Assembly (NCBI RefSeq): GCF_000151665.1
Contig: NW_013171827.1
Coordinates: forward strand, 517,066-581,065
Source of the DNA: Blastocystis hominis
Taxonomy: Eukaryota > Sar > Bigyra > Opalinata > Blastocystidae
Direction of reading: 5' to 3'
DNA length: 64,000 nucleotides
Below are positions 10,456 through 23,790 of this stretch, piece by piece. The translations under genes were made by a program, and so were the position numbers. The notes beneath the pieces are model-generated. The model had not been told where the DNA came from and did no database searches. It saw only the letters and a program-made list of their open reading frames with translations. The stretch's first letter is position 1. Each line of letters opens with the position of its first letter.

Positions 10456-13400
10456 AGTCATAATGAGAGTGCTGTTTAATGGGATCCAAGAGATTCAATT
10501 CTTGCTTGGAGAAGATATACGGTAGTATGTACCTAAAAAGACATAACGACGAGTGAATGCGAGTGTACTTTCTTACATAAATAAGCGCCATAAGTCCGAG
10601 TGGGAACAGCACTGCGGTATTAACAGAAGATTTGAGAAAGAATAAAACGACGAGGAGCAGGACTTGGACGATGGTATAGAGGTTAATTCTTCGCAGAGGC
10701 AGCTAGAATAAACTCGAATGCAGCAACTGCAACTCTCTTTCTGTAGTCGTCAATGTAGAGATTCCGGTCCATGAAGATGAGTCGGATTCCGGGGAACAAT
10801 CCATCCGAGATGAAGAGCGACGCTCCCATGTACAGCAAAAGTCCGTAGAAGAGTCTAGTGTGTGAGCCAACGATGGGATCCCACGCCTCCGGGATCACGG
10901 ACAAGGCTCGATCGAAGAAGAAGACGCAGTAGAAGAGAACGCCCAGCACGATCCCGGGCACCCGCGTCTCGCTGACCTCGATGAATCGTTCGTCGAAGAC
11001 GCCGTAGGGCTTGTAGACGTCCTCGATCACCGACAGCGCCTGCAGGTGGTAGAACGACCGAATGTACATCGCGCTCACCCACGGCATGCCCAGACACGAC
11101 ATGACGAGCGTGATCACCGCCGTAATCGTAGTGTCCAGATAGTCGTACGGACCCCCTTTCTTCAGATTGTTTTCCGGTTTCTCGATGAGTCCGCTCGTTA
11201 TGTTGTCCTCCAGATACACCAAGATCGTGTACGGAATCGCGGGAAGGATCGTCGCAAACACGGCCCACCACGGAAACACGCAGTGAGACACTTCGGCCAG
11301 CAGATCGGTGGAGTACGGACAGGTCTGGACAGACGCCGTTTCGTTTCTAAAGAATCCAAACAACGCGTGCGAACACATACAACGTCCAGTCGTTGATAGC
11401 GAGCGAGGGATGATAATGGAGCGGGTGAATGAACCAGGGACGCTCCTGGTAGGAAGGGACCAGACTCTGCACATTAACGAGTCCAGGCGAAACGACCGAT
11501 GGAGACGGCAGGGAAATGGGCGTGTAGTGAAGACTGGGAAAGAGCTTGTTCACTAGTAGACCCACGATCACGATCGTGAGAAGTTGGGATCCCAACCGGA
11601 TAAAAATCCGCATTCCCTGTACGAGAAACGTCCTAGAAATGAAGAGCAGAGCGGAAGAAAACGTGGATTTGATGTCGGAAAGTATTTCCATCGTGAAGAG
11701 GGTCAGAAGAATCACGAGAGCCGCGAAAAGGAAATACGTCCAATCATGCGTCGGGTCTTCGTGTCTATTCGCTAAGAGGAAGCCCGATCCAAACGACTGC
11801 GCTGCCTCGAAGTCGTGCTGAACATAATGGAAGACTTCCACGATGAACAGCACGCTGGTTAGGGAGGAAAAGATGTGCTTTGTGAACGAGGTGATCGGAG
11901 GAAACTAGAGCGGATAAAGAGAAATGGGGAAGAATGCACGATTTCCGCCTTGTTAAACGCGACGAGGAGAAGAAGAAGAAGCGATGTCCAAATCCCCACC
12001 CACTCATAAACCACAAAGAATGGAAGAGAGAACCGTCTAGAAGCAAAAGCGAGTCCAAATCGCAAACTACACCGAGAGATCGTACAGAACTCCCACAAAA
12101 ATAGCGATCGGTCCCGTGAGTCCCATTAAAATCATCGGCTGTCCTCCCAGAAAAGCCCAAATGATGGAGGTAATGCTCTGGCCGAGGAGAGTCTCAACGG
12201 TCCCGATGTTGCCATGAGAATATTTGTGAATCAACACAGCAAAGATAAGAGTCGGACCGAGCTGGGAAATGAAGATGAGAAATCTGAACAGCAAATTCGA
12301 ACGACATGTACGTTTTCAAGATCGTGTTCACTGTGTATCCATCTCCGAAGTCCGACCAATAATAGCGCGATCGGGTTGCAACATCCTTCTTCAGCCCACA
12401 AAACAACCCTTTCTTCTTTTCTTTCCCTTTCGGATGCTTCTTCTATTCGTCAGCGTACGAGACTTTCTACACTCACCCTTCTCTGGATCCTCACAGCCAT
12501 ATCAGCCAGAGCGTGGATAACATCTGCTCGCGATTTTGCCAGGAAAAGGTCGGAATAAAGCGACTGATCAGTAACGACCTTTGATAGCAGCGTGAACAGA
12601 TTATGAGACCATAAACTATGGGATGCATCCGATGAGATTATGAAAACGAATCTAGGAATCGAAGAAATCGTAAATGAAGACTTGAGTTGTTGATAATCCT
12701 GCTCTGGAATAACAGATCGCTGTGTAAGTCGCGCAAACAAAACATCGTTAAACACTTGGCTTTCTCGAACACTCTACTAACCAATCGATATCACTTCTAT
12801 ACTTCGATCAATAGAAATCCATTTAGGTAAACAAGACCTTTATCCGAAGCTAAACGACGTGCATCCAAACCAGAATCAACTCCTTTTTGTTTATTATATT
12901 TTGTTATGATGCCTTCCAAGATTTGGACAAGCGATTTTCCATTACTTTCTTCTTCTAACAAAATCAATCCTGAGTTCAGCAGATCGCAAATAACATGTAA
13001 ATCTTCAGCATCTTCAGGGTGAGCCTATGTTCAATCCCATTCGCTTCTAAGTACGCGAGAATACATCTCTTCCTGACTGCTCCAGTTGTTGGGAACCAAA
13101 TTGAGAGGGTGCGGCTGCTCTTCCACATCCCCTTCCAATACCTCACTTACATAACTATTAGCCGCAATGATTCGATTCAACTCTAGAATCGTACTGAAAA
13201 CTTGCAAATACCTCCCTGAGAACTTACCGACTTTGTGTAATTGGACGAATGAATACTATCATTATCCTGCTTCGAATTGGGAGTCACTCCTCCATGTGAT
13301 TTGTAATGGAGGACTATGCTGTTGATTGTCGAACTGTACTGAGAAGAACGTTGGAGGTCAAAGCTCGGAGAACGTGACTCAACCTCGGAAAGATAGCTAG

Positions 13401-13889
13401 AACCATATCTATCGTCCTCATCATCATCCAGTAAACTATTTTGATCATTGTGAATAAACCCGTGTTCACTCGAAACCGACAAAGGACGAGTTGCACTAAA
13501 AGTAACGAGAATATACTACGAAGACATTTGAACATGCTCCAATTCCTCAACGACTGAAGTATCTATGCAATTTTGTTTTCTATTATCTTCTTTCCTTAGT
13601 TCTTGTCTTATAGTATCTTCGTCTCTTGATTTCTATTTTATTACAACTGGAAAGAGAGGAAACAGTATCCAATTTTTGTAAGGCGCGTTGTAAACGTATT
13701 CTATCTCCTACTGCATAGATTCCTAGTTTATCCATATATTCCTCATTGATATCGGGTAATAACGAAACTGTGATATTGTTTTGCAAGAAAGCTTGGGTAT
13801 AGCTACATTTCACGTAACCCATCATGATATTACTGTTCTAGTCCGTTCTCAGCAAGCCATGTCTCTAAATCACCTTCCTCACTACTCAT
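10456..13889 (-). CDS. SAM domain fused to an SLC4-type anion (bicarbonate/borate) transporter; stop made by polyadenylation
   Basis: Large membrane transporter. Residues ~1-65 are a SAM domain (WLAENGLEHYTQAFLQNNI, EEYMDKLGIYAVGDRIRLQR). A Ser-rich linker follows, then the SLC4 cytoplasmic domain (SRAHPEDAEDLHVICDLLNS, SIPRFVFIISSDAS, LFLAKSRADVI). The membrane part shows FISQLGPTLIFAVL, GGQPMILMGLTGPIAIFVG, TITAVITLVMSCLGMPWVSA, LLYMGASLFISDGL and the FPLGLMALIYVR/FSKQELNLLD ending. I followed one frame from the SAM ATG (13889) through roughly twelve introns of 22-39 nt, and no 3'-end motif interrupts it, so I read a single gene. The chain ends at ...IKQHSHYD plus T. The family exchanges HCO3-, Cl- or borate; the substrate here is unknown. 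The weakest joins are in the linker (22- and 23-nt introns). Confidence 0.85.
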
Positions 13890-13920
13890 ACAGCTAATAG
13901 ATAATCGAAAATAGGAATCA

Positions 13921-13928
13921 AACAAACA
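13921..13928 (-). terminator. 3'-end motif of the surface-protein gene
   Basis: TGTTTGTTTG 48 nt after the TAA of the large surface protein and 31 nt ahead of the SAM-SLC4 ATG. Confidence 0.6.
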
Positions 13929-13976
13929 AATCTAGCCAATTCTGCATACATGCAACATTATTCATAGCTCTCGACT

Positions 13977-16900
13977 TTAGACCTTCACAGCAGTCTTCGT
14001 CTTTACCTGAGCTGGCTTCGGAGCCGGAGCCTTCGCAGACTTAGCCGACTTCGGCATCGATTTCTTCGCTCCGCTCTTCTTCTTCTTGCTCAACAACACT
14101 ATCAGAACAACAATCGCCACGATCACGATGATCACGACAACAACGATCAGTACAATCAACACATAGTTCACAGGAGCTTCCAACACCAGAATGTTGATCG
14201 TAGTGGTGATCGTTCCTCCCTCGTTTGTCACAGAAATCGTGTACTTTCGAGAGTCCTGCACCGTGGTCGGCTTGCCAGTGATCGCTCCAGTCGAAGGAAC
14301 CAGAGTCAGACCCGCAGGCAACGTGGGGAACGAAGTCACAGTCACCTCAACGCCAAGAATCGTAGGAACAACGTTCACTTCCTTGTTCTGAGTGAGTTCC
14401 AAAGTGGTAGCACCATAATCAATACCCTGAGGAATGGAAGGATAGCAGGCAGTCACTTCCTCCGCGAACGTTCCATTGTTGCAATAACGGCTTCGAGTTC
14501 CCTCATAAAGATTCGGACACTCAGCATAAGCAATATCTCCGTTCATCGCTCCAGCAAAGTCGCCTTCAGGACGACAGTAATCAGTGGAGGCGATCAGTTT
14601 GGTGAACAGATAGAAATCAGCAAGCTGGAATCTCTTCGTCTTTCCCCAGTTATCACAATTCATCGAATCGGTGTTGGAACACTCCGTAGCCACCAATCTG
14701 TACTTGTTGTACGGATTCACATTGAACATGTTGTAAAGCTTCTGCTCAAAGTACGAAGTGAACATTTGACCAGCCTTCGACTGCAGAATCGTCCAGTTCT
14801 CTCCGTCATTCGAACCATACAGAGTCCAACCCGAAGGATGGCGGTTGTTGCAGTCATTTCCAGACACCAGACCGTATCGACCGATCGGTTCACGACGATC
14901 ATTGCTCCACGACCAGATCAGCTCCACACCCTCGCAGATTCCAGTAGCAGTCAGCATCTTCGTGGCCGAATTGTTATCGAATACCTTGTCCGATCCCTCG
15001 ACTCCAGTCAAAGCAGGCACCGTCGTACCCGTACCATCCAGCAGCATGTACATGTTGTCCAGAATCAGAATCGCAGATCCATCGAAGCTGTTCGTCTCCT
15101 CGTTCGCCTCATAGCGATGCAGCTCGAACGCCAGAATGTTCTCGCCCACCACCAGCCGCTCTCTCTGCACGGCCTCTCCGATCACCAGCAAGAACGGTTC
15201 ACCGCTCTCGCCCGTAGCCGCAGTATCCTCCTTCACCTCCGTATTCTCGGGGAGATTGTAGCGACGGATCTCCACTCCGTTCAGATACACAACCACTCCG
15301 GCCTTCACGTTCACAGCGATGTCCATCGAAGCGAACTCCGTCAGATCCTCGATCTGGAACTTCGTGAAATAGTACTGAGTCACACCGCTGGCCGCAGGGA
15401 ACTGACCCGGTCGCTGCGTCTCCCAGTTCGAGGGAGCTCCGCTCAGAGTGTTCCAGCCCGCAGGAGCGGCCGTGCCGTCCACCAGGTAGCTCCAGTGAGT
15501 CCACTGAGGATACACAGAATACGCAGGATTGAAGTTGTACTCCTTCTCCGTCGCTCCGGCAGCCAGCGACTCCGACAGAAGCGTGCGCCCATCCGCCAGC
15601 TTCACCGTCGCCTTGTTGTTGCCCCAACCGCCAGTGCCTTGCTTCTTCAGCACCAGAGCATACGTCGTTGCAGGACGACACATCGGAATCGAGAGCGAAC
15701 TGTAGTCAGCGAAGTTCGAGCGCTCCTCCAATTCCTCGCCAGTCGCACGATCCTTCAACACGAACGAGCACGTAGAGGCTCCCGTTTCGAACGTCAATTC
15801 AATGCTGAAGGATACCATGTCTCCAGCGCACTCCTGAACCGTCAGAGTCACCGTCGCCGTCTTCTCATCGCCCAGAGGATTCAGCGCAGTGATCGTGTAC
15901 ACGGTCGAAGCCTTGATGTCCGTGGGAGTTCCAGTGATCATTCCAGTCGTCGTACTGAACGAAAGTCCAGTCGGAAGCTCAGGAGTGATCGAGAACGTGT
16001 TGTAATAGGAAGAAGAGCAAGTCCATCCAGGCACTTCAGCACCCGTATAGGCAGTAATCTCGCTCGGACTGAACGACAGCTCCGGAATCTCCAGCGAAGA
16101 ATAGTCCTGCAACAACAAATTCCAATCAGCAAGAGCATAGTAGTTATCAGTGTCGTCCACACGAGCCTTCTTCAGAGTCAGTTGGTAGTATGTCCACGCC
16201 TTTGTATTCGAAGGCATGTAGAAGCAATACTCCGTAGAACGCGAATCGAAGTACACCTCAGACTCGCTCTTCAGCTCGCTGAAGGTCTGACCATCCATCG
16301 ATGCCTCAATGCTCCACTCACGAGGATCATAATTATTCGACTGAGAACTCGTTATGAAGCAGTAGTTGTTGAAATATTCGGCTCCATCGTTCGCGAACTG
16401 GATCGTGAACTTCTGAGTCGGAGTAGTCGCCTTGTACACATAAGCATAAGTCGAAGGATTCATATCGAACAGCTTACCAACCTCGCTCGAAGTAGTACCA
16501 GCCGTCGAATAATCCCAATAGCGAGGATGGATGTGCGAATCCTTCAGCAATCGAAGATGCATATCAAACTCAATCTCGATATCCGCACTTCCCAGAGTCA
16601 GCACAGCCACAGCGATCGTGTTGCTTCCAGCATTGATGTGACTGATCGCTCCCGTCACACGTCTCCAATTGTACACCGAGCTTCCTCCAGTCGGAGTCGA
16701 CTCGGCCGTAAGATCGCCCGCTTCCAGATAAGAACGATAGATCTCCTCTCCGTTCAAGTACGCAAGAACTCCGTTGCGAGCCTTCAGATACAACTCAAAT
16801 CCTTGAGCTCCCTCCTTCGAAGCCACATTGAACGTCGCACGGAACAGCTTCACCTTCTGCGCAGTCGTAGGACGCGAAGAAGCATCCAGAGTCGTCCAGG

Positions 16901-18900
16901 CAGAATCCGAGAAACCACTCGTGTACCAGTTCGAAGGAACCGTTCCATCAGCAAGATACTTGAACGAACCAGCCGAAGCAGGAAGCAGAGGAAGATCAAT
17001 CGGCAACACAAACGAATCCTCACCTTCAATTGTCAGACGAGTCTTCGCCAAAACAAACGAATGACCGTCAGCAAGAGCATTAATCGTCATCAAAGAAGTA
17101 CTCTGCCATGTCGTACCCGAAGAACTCGTCATCGTCACCGTGTATTCACCAACAGGCAAGCAAGTACCCACCAAACTCTCCGTGTTGCTCGATGCAAGAA
17201 CCGATTGTCCTTCACTGTTCTTAATCGTCCAAGTCTCAGAGGCGGTATTGTAGTTCACCTTCTCCACTGAAACCGAAATGTAGTTGGGCAGATCGCAAGA
17301 CAAAACAGTAATCGTAATCGTGCAAGTGTAGACCTGACTGTCCACAGAATACGTCGCAGACACAGTGAACACAGTTTCTTCCAAACCCTCCGTAGGAATA
17401 CCAGTAATAGCACCACTCGTGCTATCGAAGTTCAGACCAGCAGGAAGAGAAGCGCCACCAGCTCCAGCAATCTGCCAGTTCGTGTAGCCAGACTTACCAG
17501 GAGTAATGTCCACATTATCAATACCCACCGACCAGGAATAAACATCCTGAGGATACGAAATGCCTGGAGGAACGTAAGCAGCACCAGTGAACAGCAGATT
17601 CCACTCAGACATCTGAATAACATTACCATAAAATCCAGATAAAGATTTCACAGCATTGCACTGCCATTTGTATTTGTTATAAGCAAGCTGATTCTCTATC
17701 TCAAAGTACTTAGTCTGGTAACGCGCAGTCCATGTTATACCACTCTGAGTATCGAGAAGATCCCACTGGCTTCCATCATTAGAGCCAAAAATGTCCCAAT
17801 TAACACAATCACGAATATCATAATCGTTAGCTGTCGAAAACGCATACTTGTTAACAACCAAACGATCGTTGTTACCAAACGTCCAAATGTGAGTAGTAGG
17901 GAAAGATGCAGAAGTAACGTCCACGCACCATTTAGTAGAAGTATTTCCATCATATAACTTGGCTCCATTTTCACTTGGTCTGTTAGGATTATCAGGAATG
18001 CAATAATAAGATCCATCAGAATCAATGAGACGATAATCTTCATTCAAATAGGAAACACTACATTGGAACTCTTCAGCACTTGGAGCACTTGAGCCAGAAT
18101 GCACTTCAACACCAATAACATACGTATCGTTTTCAGGTGTAGGAATTGCAGCCAAAAGCTGAACATAAGTGTGTTTACCAGTTGTCGAGGCAGTTGCTTC
18201 CGTAGAAGAGGAAATCTCTCCGTCAGGAAGATTCCATCGGGTAAGCTCTTGACCATTTACATATACAACAGCGCCACCATTAATTGTAAGAGCAACACGG
18301 ATACCAAAATTATCGGTTCCAGTCATTTCAATCGAACGACGGAAGTAACGAGTCGTGGTAGTAGGAGCAGGATAATTTCCAGCATAGCTAGTCCAATCCA
18401 ACTCTCCAGTAGTCCAAGAAGAGCTTGTTTGGGCAGTCGAAGAATACTGCCATTCTGCGGGAGGCCCAACCGTAAATGTCTGACTACAAGTATAGACACG
18501 ATTACTATAAGAGCCGCCACAAGTCCATACAACTTGAACAATTTCTTCACCTCCTTGCTTAATGGAGAGTTTTGAGCCAGTAGTCCATCCATCTCCATAA
18601 GAGTCTCGCATTTGTACATAATACGTTCCATGAGCCAAGCAGTGATCAGTAGGATCATAAACTTTATTATTAATCATTTGTGAATTCACCTCGGAATAAA
18701 TAGGTGTTCCGGTAGCAGAGGTTCCAGCATAAATGTCCAAAGACTCTTCATTATAGGCAAACGACTTTGTAGTTCGTTGGAAAGTTAAAGCAACCTCTCC
18801 TGCGGCGCAATCACTCGTAACCGTGGCTAGAAATTAGGTCAAATGCCAGGATACTACAGAAAACAAACGTGCAAACCAAAGCAAAAGCAATCAACTTCAT
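13977..18900 (-). CDS. large modular type I membrane surface protein with Ig-like (He_PIG) repeats
   Basis: About 1,630 residues. A first exon encodes a signal peptide (MKLIAFALVCT) joined by a 42-nt intron to the body. The ectodomain repeats a module about three times: a cysteine-bearing GDGW/SGTTW turn; a galactose-binding-like sandwich with VVYVNGQELTRWNL, GVLAYLNGEEIYRSYL and GVVVYLNGVEIRRYNL; a discoidin-like block (KLYDGNTSTKW, KLFDMNPSTYAY, KVFDNNSATK); and an Ig-like He_PIG unit with LPAGLNFDSTSGAITGIPT, LPTGLSFSTTTGMITGTPT and LPAGLTLVPSTGAITGKPT. One hydrophobic helix (about VLIVLIVVVVIIVIV) and a short Lys/Ala/Pro tail close it. The architecture suggests a cell-surface adhesin or carbohydrate-binding protein; no enzyme motif is seen. 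Start ATG 18900, stop TAA 13977-13979. Confidence 0.88.
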
Positions 18901-21900
18901 GATAAAACTTTATTTAAGGTAATGTTATTTGTAGAATACAAATTCTGTCGTGAGTAAATTTATTGGGTAAAAGTATTAGTGCATCCAAGCATTACTCATG
19001 ATTCAAACTTATTTGATGCACCAAACCTTCTGAACCAATTGTCTTTGAATAATTTTCATTTTTGCTATTTCCTTCTAATTATTGTCGAATACACAACCAT
19101 TTTTGACCTTAACCTATCTTGTGTTGTTATATTTACTTGAAATTTTAATCACAGTGTTTCTTAAGTTCCTATTTGAGGTTAGCCTATCTTGGGTGTATTT
19201 TGCTTATTGAGGTCGAAATGTATCTATTCTGAAGCTATCATGAATTGAGGTATATAGAAGTTTTATTCATGCTTCTGGTCATGTGTTTCTGTTTTATAAT
19301 AATAATGACTACCTTTTTTTACACGAATACTTATAGTCATCGTTATCTGTACAATATATCGGACATTTCTTTCATTTCGTATTTTCAATGGATAATAATA
19401 TGAATGTCGGTGTATCTTAATAATTCTGATTTGTATTGACTACTTGTAATGGAAAACAGAGTTATTAAGATTAGCTGTTCGATACCAATAATTCTGGAAT
19501 TCCTATGTTCTATATTAATAATTGTGCTTTTCTTTTTATTTGCACTTTACTGAAGTTTTAAAATTTATCTACCTTAATTTTGGCTAGCATTCTATTTAGA
19601 TAAGTAGCTGTTGTGAATACTACAGTCTTCTGTTCGTTTACATTTATAAGGTCTATTAGGTAATACCATGGGGAGAGAGTATTGTCTGCAATGTAATGTA
19701 ATGATAGCATTCTTTTAGTCAGTGTTTGGTAAGGAGGTTATGTTTACTTTGCTTGTGCGCATTTTTGGGAATGGATTCCTCTTGTGAGTATTATGCTAGG
19801 TTCAAATAGTTGGAAAGGGTTATTATGGTTCCTGTGTATTTTTGCTGGGTTTGTTTTACCATGTTTTTCCGTAAATATATTCTATTCATAATATTGAGTA
19901 TTATTTCCTTTGTATATAATATTTCTCTTTTTGACAATATTTAATAAATCATTTCTTAATTCCAAGTGTTTCTTCCCATCGATGTTTTATTGCTGAAATC
20001 AAGATAGCCTTATTCTTTATTTTCCTTTCGTAAACAAAGAAAGAGCCAAAAATAGGTTTCAGCAACAGTTTGGAACTGTACTGCCTTATTTTCATTTTGA
20101 ATTTTGTATTCCAGCCTATTTTGTCTACCTCTAAGCGTGTTCCATTACTTCAGGTAATCGCTAATTGCTTTTGTTTGAGTAGTTTTGTTAACTTTTTCCT
20201 TCTGATCATCAAAACGATAGATACCCCAAATTGTAAATTTTCCCATTCGCCATGAAGGAATTGATATTTGCCCCCCTAATAATAATATAGAGCATAGTAC
20301 TGTCTTATCTATTTATATTCTATATTAAAAGGGATCATAGTAATATATAGTTATTGGAGGTGAATAAGAACAAGAGCTAGCAAGAGTTCGTGTAAATAGC
20401 AATAATGCATTAATAAGGGATGATAATCAGCTATTGCTAGAAGATATTTACACACATATATTAATGACTAAAATTGATTCTTTTTACTATTAATTGGCTT
20501 CGTTTTTGTGGATGGTTGTAGCCAAAGAGAAATATAATATTTTCTATTTCCGAAATGGATATTCTGAAGACTAAACAATTAGTTTGTTCTTTGGATAGTG
20601 TATTTCGGAATCGAATGCTTTGCTTTCAGAAATGTAGTCATATTCCACAAAAATGGAGATATGAGGATCACTTTTGTACACAGTAACAAATTCTGTATAT
20701 GCTATTTTACATTAATATTTCTATTATTACTTTTAGAATTCTGCGAACAGCCTCTGTTTGGATTACAACAATGGATCGTACACAGACGAACTGTAATGCA
20801 AAGGAATCAGTATTTTGAGATAGAAAAATTAATATCACATGCTTGAATCATTGCCTTTTAAAAATAAGGGAAATCACACATATTGAATGATTATTTAATT
20901 ATACATACTTTATTGTAGAATAATGTTATCAGCGCTATTTGTTGTGATACTGGCTTTTAACAAGCCCAGTGTCTTTATACAAGCTTGCATTATAAACCAG
21001 TACAAAACGATACTTATTATAGCTCAGTTCATGATCAAACATTATGGAAGAAACTCAGCATCGCTATGTATATTCTTAATCTTTTTTGGAGCGAAAGATA
21101 AGATAAATGTGAACCAGGCAGCATCATTAATACAGTTATTAAAGCATTTAATCTACAGTTATGCCAATAGAAAAGAAAAAGCGGTTAGTATTAGTGTTTA
21201 TTTGATTCAATTAGTTTTTCTTTACTGATTATGTGAGTAGAATTATACGATTGATAGGTCAAATTGCTTTTTACTCACGATTCGAGATGATACAGGAATG
21301 GAAGAGGTGAGTGTGTGGCAATATCATAATTCATTCTCCAACTTTAGTTTGTAGTATATTATTCTCTGCTGTACAACCTCGCAATCTATTATCATGTATA
21401 TTTAATCACCATTAAAAGTGTCACACTAATCTGATTTAATAGACATATAATATTTCAGTCATTTAGTTCATAATCTGCGATGGCAGTCATACGATATTCA
21501 TTACAATCGTTATTGCATAACATGCATATTTAATGGTGGAAATAAAGCAATATATAAGTGTTGATGAATTGTTTGAATAGATGTAATAAAGAGTAGATGC
21601 AAACATCAATAACACCATACTGTTTTTATGCTTTTATTGACTTATTGGGTTCAGCAGTAGAAAGAGATTTTATGCGATTTTTGGTATCAGTATATGCATG
21701 GAATTCACTGGATATACTATGGCGATTATTTTTCTATTTGTAAAAGGAATGAATGTGTAGATTACTTTTTATTGTTGTTGGTTATCAAGGTAATTGGAGC
21801 ATCTATCAATTTGCTGCTCATGGTTTTGATACAAAACGGATAATTGCTTTCTGAAAAAGAATAATGTGTTTATCTGGTTTCATTTTTAATGTATCGAAAA

Positions 21901-22359
21901 CAACAGGGCAACGAATGCCAAATAAAGAGGAATTGGATAATGTGTAACTGGAATATATCGGGAGTAACACTTATTTTATGGGGATCATTCGCAAGATACA
22001 AGATACGATCATGACCTAGTATTATCGATATAGAAACAACAACAATACGCTTAAACGAATTACCATGTATGTGGGTGATTTCTTTCATTATTAATCGAAG
22101 TCATTCTACATATTAAATCTTGAGTCACTGGAATCCATTCTAAACTTTATACACTTATCAGAAATACAAACATTATATTGTAATTATTTTTCAGTGATAC
22201 GAAACAATGATATGATATTGATTGACTGATTGACTTTTAGTTATGATTCCATATTATTTGCAATTAGGCATTCTCTCGATGTAAATATTTATTCTCACCC
22301 AGTAATATCATGTTTTCCATTTTGTTCCTTCAGTGACACTGAACTTTGATTGTTTCTTC
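18901..22359. other. AT-rich gene desert, 3.5 kb
   Basis: Markedly AT-rich compared with both flanks, without CCGCGG words and without a reading frame I can assign. Open stretches at 20070-20255, 20598-20846, 20923-21228 and 21870-22088 are short, hydrophobic or biased, and show no family. No tandem array, tRNA or 3'-end motif was seen. It could hold distal promoter sequence for the divergently facing surface-protein gene, an origin or centromere-like tract, or the worn remains of an element. Confidence 0.6.
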
Positions 22360-22367
22360 AACAAACA
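22360..22367 (-). terminator. 3'-end motif of the CID-protein gene
   Basis: Spacer GACG separates it from the T of the genomic TGA (22372). The same T would start a poly(A)-made TAA, so encoded and made stops coincide here. Confidence 0.65.
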
Positions 22368-22369
22368 CG

Positions 22370-23790
22370 TCACAATACCCGATCAAACAACGCCCTCACA
22401 TTCCACGCCTTCCCCTTCATTTCCTCTGCTCCCGATCGCATCATTCCATTACTCATCAACGCCTGAATCTCGTTCTGTTTCGCCTGTTTCTCCCTCTCTT
22501 CCTCTTCTTCCTTTTCTTTCCGTTCTTCTTCTTTTCGAATCGTTTTCTGCACCGACGCCAACGCTTCCGAACTCACCGCCAACTGCCCCGCGGATTTCCC
22601 CTTCCCGCGGGGAATCTGCTCGATCAGCCAATCCCCCTCGCCGTCCCGCGGTTCGATCGAATCGAGCGTTTCAAGCATGTCGGCGCGCTCTTTCTGCGCA
22701 CTTGTCAAAGTGGTCAACATTCTTCGCTTCGTTTCCTGCGCCTCCGCCAAGGCCTCGAAACTCCTCCGACGCTGCGCCGCGCGGTTTTGGAGCACTTTCT
22801 AGAGTGAATCGATTTCCGCGGGAAAACCTCCAATTTTAGCACGAGGTCCATTGCCTGGTATAAAGCGTCGGATGTGTCGTCGGGGTCGTCGAGGAGGTCA
22901 GGGAGAACGTTGGTAAAGTCGTGTGTGGAAAGAGACCAGTTGGGAAGATGGCTGAGCTGGGATAAAGAATGGAGGGAAATGATTACGGAATCATGTAATT
23001 GTTCGAAAGTGGGTGAAAGAGTGGAAAGAGTGAATCCGGAAGTGATGAGGCTTTCGATGGTGTGGTGGTAATCGAAGGGCTCGTCGGAAGTGACATCTCC
23101 CTGGATGAGAGGGAAAACCGGAGAAGTACGGAATTGCTTTCAGGAGAGCTTGGAAACGAGTTGGATGTGTCGATATCGAACGAACGCGATGCATCATCGA
23201 CCGAGTAATCTGCGGGCTCGTTGGGAACGGCGGTGGGAAGCGAGAAGTCGCGCTTTCGATTCATTGCATAATCTTCGGCAGCCAGTGCGATCGCTTCTTC
23301 CACCGATGCTTGCTTCTCGGGGGGAAGAATGCTTCGCGTTCGCCAAACGTCTACAATGTGGCGGATTTTGTTAACGAGAGGGTAGTGGTAGCGAACAGAT
23401 TCGTAAAAAATGACTGGCAAATTCTAGGCTTTATGGAATTCGAAGACTTGCTCACTTTGGTATATTCTCCACTGAGTGGAGTATTTCGGAACGTTTGAAT
23501 GACATCATTCAGGACATATCTACAATCTCATTCATTTTATTTGCATCAAACAAAAACAATAGTTTACGTTCTTCTTTACAATATCTGAAGTTTTCTTCCC
23601 ACACCTACGATCAATTCCCCCTTTTTCATATACTTGATAGGATTCTTTGGCATTATATGGAAACGAACCAATATAGCGTGACGCATCCCTGATTCGAGCT
23701 TCTACTCATCAATCCCCTTCTTCTTGGTTCACCTGTTTGATCCAAGCTCCACAGCTTATTATACAGCACGTTGCTGTCAAATGCGTTCAT
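22370..23790 (-). CDS. CTD-interacting domain (CID) protein, RPRD/CREPT-like
   Basis: The N-terminal CID binds phosphorylated repeats of the RNA polymerase II tail. MNAFDSNVLYNKLWSLDQT starts the domain; after introns of 31, ~60 and 32 nt it reads RKLQILYVLNDVIQTF, EYTKNLPVIFYESVRYHYP and HIVDVWRTRSILP, the standard end of a CID. A Ser/Asp-rich middle follows. The C-terminal third is a charged coiled coil (KNRAAQRRRSFEALAEAQ through a Lys/Glu block), the arrangement of RPRD1/CREPT dimerisers. The last residues are ALFDRVL before TGA 22370-22372. The join between helices 3 and 4 near 23640 is not resolved. It is divergent from the coiled-coil gene at 23989. Confidence 0.82.

Noticed and set aside
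14766-17270. 834-codon open frame on the plus strand, antisense to the surface protein
   Set aside because: It mirrors the codon bias of the real gene on the other strand, is Arg/Ser-rich with no family pattern, and lacks introns or a 3' motif.
20283-20300. An ~18-base word, TAATAATATAGAGCATAG, shared with 44230-44247
   Set aside because: Only the word itself is shared; flanks diverge and both sites are AT-rich, so chance is likely.
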